Source: Bacteroides congonensis (GTDB taxonomy: Bacteria > Bacteroidota > Bacteroidia > Bacteroidales > Bacteroidaceae). Taken from it: 64,000 bases of DNA. The translations under genes were made by a program, and so were the position numbers. Below are positions 20,501 to 28,358 of this stretch, piece after piece. The stretch covers positions 682,001 through 746,000 of the forward strand of contig NZ_FQXY01000010.1 in the NCBI RefSeq assembly GCF_900130125.1, written 5' to 3'. The notes below the pieces were generated by a model. The model ran no database searches and was not told the DNA's origin. It saw only the letters and a program-made list of their open reading frames with translations. Each line of letters begins with the position of its first letter. Within the stretch, counting starts at the first letter, position 1.

Positions 20501-20719
20501 TGTAATAGTCCCGACTGACGTACCTTCTGCCTGGATAGTTACTCCAATGAGCGCTTCTCCATCGTTTGAGGTCACTTTCCCTGAGATGGTTTTCTGCGAC
20601 CCTTGAGAGAAGGCATTCATGGCAAAGCATAGCATAAAGGATACCAAACATAGCAAGTAACATCTTGTAAACGTTGATATTCGCCATTTCAAGATATAAT
20701 GATTCATATCTTTTTCCAT
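17549..20719 (-). CDS. SusC/RagA TonB-dependent transporter (pair 2, full length)
   Basis: 1056 aa; start ATG at 20719, with a second ATG at 20707 (MNHYILKWR). After a signal peptide (residues to about 38, NAFSQ) comes a carboxypeptidase-D-regulatory-like domain (about 43-120; [19 protein letters not shown]), the TonB box region [12 protein letters not shown], a plug with MVDGIEA and [32 protein letters not shown], and a barrel ending in aromatic residue (FGLNVNF). It is the promoter-proximal gene of the PUL operon. With pair 2 SusD it should form an outer-membrane importer for the same or a related glycan as pair 1. Confidence 0.95.
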   Translation of the reverse strand: [1056 protein letters not shown]

Positions 20720-21183
20720 GAGTTTTTTAATTTAGCAAGTCCCGTGAGAACGGCAAATGCAATGATTAGAAATAATTTTAACGAGTATAGTAAGACATAT
20801 ATCCGAAGAAGATTGCCTACTGAGAAAAGAGATGATTAGCCCGATTCAATGTGTTTCTTCATAAGCCTTGGTGTTTTTAATTAGTATTTTCGTCAACTTA
20901 ACTGATTGCAAATGTAAAGGTGTTTTGCTCAAACGACTTTCCCTATTGTCACATGATACTTCGATATTGTAACAAACATAAAAATTTGCTTTAAAATCAC
21001 CCTATCCACAAACCTTTTTAACCTACAATTCCCTTCAAAAAGCCTTATACAAACATAAAAAGGAAATTATCTTTCAAAAACGGGCTGGTTACCATAGAGA
21101 ATAATCTTGTTACAAGAAAGGAAAATCCTGATATAACAATAGCTTATCTTTGCACATATCCATTACTAATTAAAATCATTACC
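20720..21183. promoter_or_regulatory. Divergent PUL promoter region
   Basis: 464 bp with no gene, between the leftward PUL operon and the rightward GH43 gene. On the minus strand TACATTTG (20916-20909) fits the Bacteroides -7 box TAnnTTTG and would give a leader of about 180 nt for SusC; a TTTG lies upstream but closer than the usual -33 spacing. On the plus strand TATCTTTG at 21145-21152 fits the -7 box and would start transcription about 25 nt before the GH43 ATG at 21184. No sigma/anti-sigma, HTCS or SARP-type regulator gene is adjacent, so the control gene must lie outside the window or elsewhere. Confidence 0.5.
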
Positions 21184-22728
21184 ATGAAAAAGAAACATCT
21201 CACAGGTTTAATAATTCTAGCAAGCCTGTCCATTCCCGGTTGTGCTGATAATAACGCCAAAGACAACCATGCAAACACAGGAGAAAACATAGAAAATAAT
21301 ATAAAATGGTATCCTGTCCCGCAACCGGCAGACAAGCCTATCGACGCTACCGTAATACTTCCCGCAGCACGGGATTATAACTCTTATAGCGGGGTTCCGC
21401 TAAGAGTTCTTTTTAATAACTGGGTACGTGACCCTTTTATACTGAATGCACCGGATGAATATTATTATATGGTGGGAACACCAGAACTCACGACCTTGCC
21501 TGCTCCTTTGAAAAGCAGTCCCGAATCAAACGGCTGGTGGTATAACGACGGCATCCCACTTTGGCGTTCAAAGAATCTGAAAGACTGGGAAACAATGGGA
21601 TATGTATGGACTTTCGAAAAAGATGCTACCTGGTCGAAAGAATTCAAACTCTCTCCTAATACCCAAACACCCAACAACGATCCGGTACGTTGTATTTGGG
21701 CTCCTGAGATTCATTATCTGAAAGGTACTTACTGGATCGGTTATTCAATGAATTACGGCGGAATAGGAATACTAAAAAGCACAAGTGGCAAACCGGAAGG
21801 TCCTTATGTCGATATAAAGACCGATGGGCCTCTACCAGGACACATTGACGTAGCACTATTCGAAGATACGGACGGCACAGTTTACTATTTGTGCGACGGA
21901 TATAGCATAGCCCGTATGAAAGACGATATGAGTGGATTAGCAGAACCCTTGAGGGATCTGAAGTTTAACCCCACTCCACCTTGGGGAGAAGGTATCAATA
22001 TGCTTAAAGTGGGAGAAAAATACGTATGGTATAACTCTTCGAATACCTTCACTACAATCAACGGAAAAGAAGCACGCACGTATGACTGTTTTTCTGCCAC
22101 ATCATCGGGGTCAATCTATGGACCTTACAATAATCGTCATCGTGCCATCACTTATGCCGGACATAATAATATCTTTAAAGACAAGAAAGGTTATTGGTGG
22201 TCTACGCAGTTTCACCCACAACCACATATGGAGAAAGCAATCGAACCTGCCCTTATTCCAATTGAAGTTTCTCCCGAAGGCGCTTTGTCTATCAAACGCT
22301 CATATCCACGCCCTATATGGTATATTACAACCACAGAGCCGAAAGGTAACTGGCTGTCTATGTATTTTAAAGATACGGAATGGGATAAAAAAGAAGGCGC
22401 ATTCGGAAATCCGGAAGTCATGAACCACGGCACATTCAGTGACGTTGGTTCAGAATATTCTTCTGATAAACTTTGGATGAGAAAAAACTTCTCTATTGAT
22501 ACACTTCCTGAGCAACCCGCTCTATTTCTTCGCCATACAGGCTCCGTCAATATTTGGATCAATGAAAAATTAATTTATTCAAATGAAAACAATCTGATAG
22601 AATATACAAAAGAAACCATTAATAAAGAATGCCTCCAAACAGGTAACAACATTATAGCCGTAGTCTTTGAGAATAAAGCTCCTTATTCATACATTGATAT
22701 AGGACTTGTAGATTGTGTGAAGCCTTAA
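21184..22728 (+). CDS. GH43-family glycosidase lipoprotein, divergent from PUL
   Basis: 514 aa. Lipobox SIPGC (Cys20). GH43 triad: base D83 in NNWVRDPFILN, modulator D222 in PLPGHIDVALFEDTDG, and acid E269 in PPWGEGINMLKVGEKYVWY. The propeller has an insertion at about 100-125 (after MVGTPELTTLP). From about residue 390 to 514 there is a second beta-sandwich (GNWLSMYFKDTEW ... FLRHTGSVNIWINEKLIYS), resembling the galactose-binding-like domain of GH2 or sialate-esterase proteins. It is unlike the three GH43 proteins in the operon and is transcribed alone from its own promoter. Likely a surface enzyme of the same PUL, but a separate role is possible. Confidence 0.8.
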   Translation: MKKKHLTGLIILASLSIPGCADNNAKDNHANTGENIENNIKWYPVPQPADKPIDATVILPAARDYNSYSGVPLRVLFNNWVRDPFILNAPDEYYYMVGTPELTTLPAPLKSSPESNGWWYNDGIPLWRSKNLKDWETMGYVWTFEKDATWSKEFKLSPNTQTPNNDPVRCIWAPEIHYLKGTYWIGYSMNYGGIGILKSTSGKPEGPYVDIKTDGPLPGHIDVALFEDTDGTVYYLCDGYSIARMKDDMSGLAEPLRDLKFNPTPPWGEGINMLKVGEKYVWYNSSNTFTTINGKEARTYDCFSATSSGSIYGPYNNRHRAITYAGHNNIFKDKKGYWWSTQFHPQPHMEKAIEPALIPIEVSPEGALSIKRSYPRPIWYITTTEPKGNWLSMYFKDTEWDKKEGAFGNPEVMNHGTFSDVGSEYSSDKLWMRKNFSIDTLPEQPALFLRHTGSVNIWINEKLIYSNENNLIEYTKETINKECLQTGNNIIAVVFENKAPYSYIDIGLVDCVKP

Positions 22729-22760
22729 GAAGTACATTTGGTATAAATTGTTTTTATAAC

Positions 22761-22796
22761 AAAAAAACGCCCCATCGTAACCACTACGACGGGGCG
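22761..22796 (-). terminator. Intrinsic terminator of the peptidase operon
   Basis: Arms at 22768-22779 and 22785-22796 form a 12-bp stem with a 5-nt loop (ACCAC). In the minus-strand transcript the one imperfect pair is a G·U wobble and the stem is followed by seven U (22767-22761). On the plus strand the same position is an A·C mismatch and the tail is CCTTCATT, so termination for the convergent GH43 gene would be weaker. Confidence 0.85.
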
Positions 22797-22850
22797 CCTT
22801 CATTAGCAACGTAATGCTAATATTAACACTAAATTATTTAAGAGAGAGAT

Positions 22851-23276
22851 TTATTTCTTCTTGTCGGGAGCTACTTCCGGAGTCACCAGTTTCTTGATTG
22901 ATTTCGTATTCAGATACAGGAAAGCCAACCTCGGTGGTCCGTCCTGTGTAACCAGTTCCAATGAATCAGTTGTCAGCTTTCCGATGCGTTCACGTGTCTT
23001 ATACACTTCCGTCTTTCCATTGTCTTCCTTGCTGAATCCTTCGATAATCAAATAGCCGTCTTTATCAATTTTCCAAGTCTTTAAATCCAAAGAAGGGATA
23101 TTGACTGCAGAGCATTTTCCCCCTTTTTTGAATTCAAATCCTTTGAATTCACCTGTAGACTTGTAGGTATAAGGATTGCACCATTTACCAATAATTTGTT
23201 TCTCTACTTTGCCCTGTCCGTAACTGCTGAATGCGAAGCAAGACAAAGCCATAGCTGTAATTAATAGTTTCTTCAT
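22851..23276 (-). CDS. Small secreted lipocalin-like protein
   Basis: 141 aa with a signal peptide (residues 1-20, SSYGQ). The mature part starts with KQIIGKWCNPYTYKSTGEF and is a short all-beta sequence, like the Bacteroidetes lipocalin-like small proteins whose first strand carries a GxW motif (GKW). It has a Lys-rich tail. Last gene of the S9 peptidase operon, 5 bp after the third peptidase and just before the terminator. Function unknown; it could bind a hydrophobic ligand or assist the peptidases. Confidence 0.6.
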   Translation of the reverse strand: MKKLLITAMALSCFAFSSYGQGKVEKQIIGKWCNPYTYKSTGEFKGFEFKKGGKCSAVNIPSLDLKTWKIDKDGYLIIEGFSKEDNGKTEVYKTRERIGKLTTDSLELVTQDGPPRLAFLYLNTKSIKKLVTPEVAPDKKK

Positions 23277-23281
23277 TTTAT

Positions 23282-25981
23282 TTATTTTTCTAGTAAATCG
23301 TATTTCTGTTCAATTCCACGTTCACGCAAATGGATACCTTCCTTCATCCAACGCGGTTCTTTTGTTCCTTTCAGGTAATAGTCGAAGAACTGCATCATCC
23401 GGATAGTCCAGTCTTTCTGAGCACCTCTGCCCATTACAAAATGCCCTTCACCTTTGTAATTCAATAACCATGCCGGACGTTGCAGGCGGCGCATAGCTAA
23501 ATAAAGAGCACGACCTTGTTCATACGCAACAGCCTCATCCTGGTCATTATGCAATATCAATAAAGGTGTATGTATCTTGTCTGCTTCCAGAATTGCAGAA
23601 CTAGCCAAATACTTATCTTTCGCTTCCCATAAAGTCTTTCCCATCCGGCTCTGTGTCTCTTCGTACATAAAATAGCGCGGCAGCCCACTTCCATTACGAA
23701 TTCCCAAATAGCCGGTAACCATATCGGTGATAGGAGCCGCAATATTGGCACAGGTGAAAATATCTGTCTTTGTCACCAAATAGGATGTTTGATAACCGGA
23801 CCAGCTATGTCCCTGCAAACCAATTTTCCCGGGATGCGCTATCCCCAGCTCTATCAAGTACTTTGTTCCGCTAACCACAGCATCATAACAACTCTGGCCG
23901 GGAGTCCCAACCGTGAAATGCACGTCCGGCATAAACACAATATAACCATTGCTGGCAAAATATACAGGATCTCCTAACGCACTGCTCAGCAAAGGTGCAT
24001 GATAGATATTCAGCTCACCGGAATGGGTTTCATAAAACTGTACCAGCACCGGATATTCTTTTTGGGGATCATAATCTTCAGGCAAGTAAAGCAATCCCTT
24101 ATTTTCCTTATTCTCGTAATTGGTCCACTTCACCAGTTTGACTGTACCCCATTTATAATCCGCCTGTTGAGGGTTGGCATCCGTTACTCTGACCGGATTT
24201 GAAAAGTCTGCTTTGCTCCACCACAAATCCCGAAATTCCGATACATTCTGACGATTCCAAACACAATACTTATGATTGTCAGAGAAACGGTGTATGGTAT
24301 ATACATAATTCCCTTCCATCAGCTTCTTCAGACGTCCTTTCATATCAAGCTGATAGACACCCTCATCCATCGTGTCTTTATCCCAAAGGCTGACAATGAC
24401 AGTCTCGTCTTTCTGAAAAACATCCTTATCTATATTGCTCGTCATTTTACGAATAGATTTGCCATGTTTACGGCCATACCCTTTAGTCAGGCACTCCGGC
24501 TGACGTTCTCCCGTCAAATCAACCTTCCACCAGTCATATGCATCGTACAGAAAGACATTATTCCCGTCAGCCGTCCACCCTGCTATTCCATAAGCGGGGG
24601 CAGGAGCCGGTTTATCATAACTTTCCACGAACATCGGATAACCGATAGCATCAGATACATTAACGACCTTACCGGTAGCACCATCAAACTTATTCCAGAC
24701 TTGGGCAATCGGATCATACATTACCGCCCACTTGCCATTCATCGACCATTTCGGAGCAGTACGATAGTTACGTCCGATCAGTAGTTTCGCACCTGTATGC
24801 ACATTCACCGAATACACATCGAACGGTAAGCGATCCAGCCACTCACGCTGCATCTTATAAGGAGATTCGTCCGTATAAAGCACATAATCCAATTTCTCTG
24901 TTCCCGATGGTAAGAGTAAATCTACGGTAGACGGGGCAATTTCAGTAAGCTTCTTAGAAGAAATATCATAAATATACGTCACCGACTTATCCTGCCTATA
25001 ACGTCCGCCCCTTTGTAAAGTCGGAACTTCCATTTCGTTCCATGTCCACAACTCCAATTCAAAGCTCTTGTCCGGTTTCTTTTCCGGTTCTTCCCTTCTA
25101 CGTGAAATCTGCTGTGAGTCCCGAAGTTCAAGTATCAGAAAATTATGGCTTTTAGACAAGTCAATGCGTCCGACAGCCATTCCCTCAGGTAAAACAATCT
25201 CTTTCCGGTCAAAAAGTAAGTTACAACCCGGTTTCTTTAATGAGAAAGCATACCACAAAGAATCATTTACGCTAAACTCCCCGGTCATCTCTTTTTCATT
25301 AAAACTGTAAGAAGAGGGTTCACTCTTTACAGAACTCTGATAAAGAGTCTTATATGGACCGGCTAAAGGACCATAACATAGCTCGTTCCCGCCTGACTTT
25401 CTACGAATGAAAAGAATAGAACGTCCTCCGTCATACAATGTATGATAGCCGATACTGTCAATATGAAAAGCAACTTCTGTCTTCAAATGACGTACCACCA
25501 GCCTGTTAAAAGCCGGGACATGATTCACCGTATCTTTCGGCACGTTAGTTACAGAGATTGAGTAAGGAGTCCCTTCTACAGGGCGAAAAGCCTCTTTATG
25601 TTTCCATTCGGCCTTTACTCCCGAAGGCAATGACAACAAGAACGTCTTCATTACTCCTGCTGAGTCCGCCTGCCGATAAAAAGCTCCCCGATCGTTATTA
25701 TAAAACTCCAGGCGCTCTATATCACCATTCAGCAATATTTCTTTCCGTGTACGAGAATCGAATAAATGCAGAGGTTTTTCTTCCTTGCTATCCGGATTAT
25801 ATTCCATCAACGATATACGGTAAGTCACCCACCTGCCTGTCGGTGAAATATCCGGCGCATCAATACGTTTCCAAGACGTACACGCTTCTATATCCAACGG
25901 CCTCTTCTGAGCCTCAACAGACAAGCTTCCACCCAGCAACAAACCCGCAATAATCCCTATATGTATAAATATCCGATTCAT
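23282..25981 (-). CDS. S9-family serine peptidase, secreted (third of three)
   Basis: 899 aa from ATG at 25981 (MNRIFIHIGIIAG). A start 18 bp further upstream would overlap the preceding gene; with 25981 the gap is 1 bp. Signal peptide ends near VEAQ. A long N-terminal beta-propeller (about 30-620) is followed by an alpha/beta-hydrolase domain: nucleophile S726 in LQGHSWSGYQ, D815 in LHNDQDEAV and H847 in KGEGHFVM. This is a prolyl-oligopeptidase/acylaminoacyl-peptidase type member (GxSxxG with Trp), distinct from the two DPP-IV-like neighbours. Predicted periplasmic peptidase acting on short peptides taken up by the SusCD system upstream. Confidence 0.85.
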   Translation of the reverse strand: MNRIFIHIGIIAGLLLGGSLSVEAQKRPLDIEACTSWKRIDAPDISPTGRWVTYRISLMEYNPDSKEEKPLHLFDSRTRKEILLNGDIERLEFYNNDRGAFYRQADSAGVMKTFLLSLPSGVKAEWKHKEAFRPVEGTPYSISVTNVPKDTVNHVPAFNRLVVRHLKTEVAFHIDSIGYHTLYDGGRSILFIRRKSGGNELCYGPLAGPYKTLYQSSVKSEPSSYSFNEKEMTGEFSVNDSLWYAFSLKKPGCNLLFDRKEIVLPEGMAVGRIDLSKSHNFLILELRDSQQISRRREEPEKKPDKSFELELWTWNEMEVPTLQRGGRYRQDKSVTYIYDISSKKLTEIAPSTVDLLLPSGTEKLDYVLYTDESPYKMQREWLDRLPFDVYSVNVHTGAKLLIGRNYRTAPKWSMNGKWAVMYDPIAQVWNKFDGATGKVVNVSDAIGYPMFVESYDKPAPAPAYGIAGWTADGNNVFLYDAYDWWKVDLTGERQPECLTKGYGRKHGKSIRKMTSNIDKDVFQKDETVIVSLWDKDTMDEGVYQLDMKGRLKKLMEGNYVYTIHRFSDNHKYCVWNRQNVSEFRDLWWSKADFSNPVRVTDANPQQADYKWGTVKLVKWTNYENKENKGLLYLPEDYDPQKEYPVLVQFYETHSGELNIYHAPLLSSALGDPVYFASNGYIVFMPDVHFTVGTPGQSCYDAVVSGTKYLIELGIAHPGKIGLQGHSWSGYQTSYLVTKTDIFTCANIAAPITDMVTGYLGIRNGSGLPRYFMYEETQSRMGKTLWEAKDKYLASSAILEADKIHTPLLILHNDQDEAVAYEQGRALYLAMRRLQRPAWLLNYKGEGHFVMGRGAQKDWTIRMMQFFDYYLKGTKEPRWMKEGIHLRERGIEQKYDLLEK

Positions 25982-25982
25982 C

Positions 25983-28340
25983 TTATCTTCTCCTGTCATC
26001 TTTAATCATATCCTTGTTCAAATCGACATCAGAATCAGCCGAGTTGTCATGCAACAGCAAGCGGGCAAAATGACGCCACATCTTATGCTCGAAGAAGTCC
26101 TCGGACTCACCGAAGAATCCATGTGTACATTTCGGCAATACAAACATCTCGAAATCCTTATCTGCCTTAATCAACGCATCCACTAGACGCAATGTGTTAG
26201 CCGGATTCACAGTCTTATCCATCGCACCGGTAAACAGCAGCAAGCCGTGCTTATAATTCTTTGCCAACTCCTGATTCGGACGTACACGGACACTATAATC
26301 ATACGTCGTGCTTTCTACTCCCAAACTGTCTTTAGTCGTTTTCACCTTCTCATCCACACCGAAATGAATCTCTACAAAACCTTTATTATAAATACGGTTG
26401 TCGTGATTACCAGCCGATGAAACGGCAGCCGAATAGAAATCGGGATAAGTGCAAATGGCGGCAGCCGACATAAATCCCCCACCAGAATGTCCGTAAATAC
26501 CAACTTTGGTAGCATCAATAAACGGATAACGGGCAGCCAGTTGCTCGATAGCATATTTATCATCCGCCAACGGATAATCACGCATATTGTTGTATCCGTA
26601 GGTATGATAAGCCTTTCCACGCATCGGAGTGCCGCCTCTGTGCCCTACGGTTATTACAATGAATCCCAGTTGAGCCAGGCGGGTGTTATAAACATCGCTA
26701 ATCGTAAAACGTGTCGGCACATATTCAAAGAACGGTCCCGGATAAACATTAGAAATGATAGGATAGACCTTTGTCGAGTCAAAATCGGCAGGTTTCCACA
26801 TCACGCCATACAAGTCGGTCACTCCATCGGCAGCTTTTACCTTAAAACGTTCCGGCGCTTTCCATCCCATCTCATAGACAGGCTGCAAATCGGGCTTTTC
26901 CAATGTCATGATCACCTTTCCATTCCGGTTACGAACCACATTCACCGGTTCCTGCGAAACGGTAGAATAAGAATCTACCATATATCGGTAAGACGGAGAG
27001 ATACTGACATCATGTGACGCATTCTCCGGAGTCAACAAACGAACAGCATTCGGACGATCCAATTGAGCTTCATAAAGAATGTAGTAATAAGGATCAATAC
27101 CTTTTTCACGACCATAACCATAGAAATACATCTTACGCCCGATAGTATCAATCTTGGTAACCGGACCGGCTACCCACGTCCCATCAGTCAGTTGGTTCTT
27201 CAGATTTCCCGTTGCCGTGTCATACAGGTAATAGTGTCCCCAACCGTTACGTTCGGAACGGAACAGAATTTCCTTTCCGTCATTCAAGAAAGAGACATTA
27301 CGCATCTGATAATCGAGATACGGTTTGTTTTCTTCATGAATCACCACGCGCACTTTTCCGGTTTCTACGTCTACTTCGCAGATATCCGACTGGTTCCATG
27401 GGCGGTTATAGCGTTGGAAGTACAAACGTTTCCCGTCTTTCGAAATATATAATACGTCAATATACTGATCAGGCCAACGATTAATATCAATTTTCTTCAC
27501 TTCACGGGTATCAACATCTCCAATCAATAATTCATATTGGGTGACATGTTTATCGCCCGCTAGTTCGGCTTTATAAGTTTTCAGTGTCGGATATGGAGTA
27601 GACAACGAATTGATTAACCATAAATCACGCACTTTCCTGTTATCCTCACGAACTGCATAAAAACGATGGCTACCCGGAATCCAATGAGCGGATTCAGCCC
27701 CGAAGCGCCCTTCCATCATGCCCTCGTCTTCACGGTTAAATGTATAATTCGGTTCACCGTCCGTTGTCAGTTGTACAGGAATAGTATCTTGTCCTTTCTT
27801 CTGATTCCCGACAAAATACAAATTATCCTTGCTGGCATAAAGAAAGTAAAGACTATCCGGCGAATATTTCATCCAATACGGATCACTATTTCCATAAGAT
27901 GGTTTCTCATTAAGCTGTTTCAACACTTTCGTATGAATGTTGTATGTATAAAGCCCACGGTCGAAATCAATACGAATTGTTTCGTTATCCTTCATGAAAG
28001 TGAAAGACAGATATGGGTCTGCCGAAGAATAGGCTTTCTTGGTATATGCCGCAATTTTACTCAATAATTCAGCCGTATCAAACAGGAGACGTTTTTCCTT
28101 TTTCTTCGGATTTACATAATAATACTTCTTTCCTTCACGTGTAGTAAACGAATAATAAAAACAATCCGTATCGTTAATAAACGTCGGCCTGACTTCTGTA
28201 GAATATTTTGTTATAGGATTCTGCTCCAACAGACGGAACTTCTCCGCTAACTTATAATTCGCTTTCTGCTGTGCACCGGCAAAGCTGCATATCAACAATG
28301 CAACCAACGGACACACATATCTAAAGAGAGAGTTTTTCAT
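25983..28340 (-). CDS. DPP-IV-like S9 serine peptidase (second of three)
   Basis: 785 aa. Signal peptide 1-23 (SFAGAQ). N-terminal beta-propeller typical of S9B dipeptidyl peptidases, then an alpha/beta-hydrolase domain with S619 in GIYGHSGGGFMSAA, D708 in FTGAMDKTVNP and H740 in LPKCTHGFFGE. Strongly paralogous to the next gene upstream, sharing VMWKPADFDSTKVYPIIS, RGGTPMRGKAYH and ICTYPDFY. Expected to release dipeptides from peptide N-termini in the periplasm. 18 bp after the first peptidase gene. Confidence 0.88.
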   Translation of the reverse strand: MKNSLFRYVCPLVALLICSFAGAQQKANYKLAEKFRLLEQNPITKYSTEVRPTFINDTDCFYYSFTTREGKKYYYVNPKKKEKRLLFDTAELLSKIAAYTKKAYSSADPYLSFTFMKDNETIRIDFDRGLYTYNIHTKVLKQLNEKPSYGNSDPYWMKYSPDSLYFLYASKDNLYFVGNQKKGQDTIPVQLTTDGEPNYTFNREDEGMMEGRFGAESAHWIPGSHRFYAVREDNRKVRDLWLINSLSTPYPTLKTYKAELAGDKHVTQYELLIGDVDTREVKKIDINRWPDQYIDVLYISKDGKRLYFQRYNRPWNQSDICEVDVETGKVRVVIHEENKPYLDYQMRNVSFLNDGKEILFRSERNGWGHYYLYDTATGNLKNQLTDGTWVAGPVTKIDTIGRKMYFYGYGREKGIDPYYYILYEAQLDRPNAVRLLTPENASHDVSISPSYRYMVDSYSTVSQEPVNVVRNRNGKVIMTLEKPDLQPVYEMGWKAPERFKVKAADGVTDLYGVMWKPADFDSTKVYPIISNVYPGPFFEYVPTRFTISDVYNTRLAQLGFIVITVGHRGGTPMRGKAYHTYGYNNMRDYPLADDKYAIEQLAARYPFIDATKVGIYGHSGGGFMSAAAICTYPDFYSAAVSSAGNHDNRIYNKGFVEIHFGVDEKVKTTKDSLGVESTTYDYSVRVRPNQELAKNYKHGLLLFTGAMDKTVNPANTLRLVDALIKADKDFEMFVLPKCTHGFFGESEDFFEHKMWRHFARLLLHDNSADSDVDLNKDMIKDDRRR

Positions 28341-28358
28341 AAAATCTTATCTATTGTC

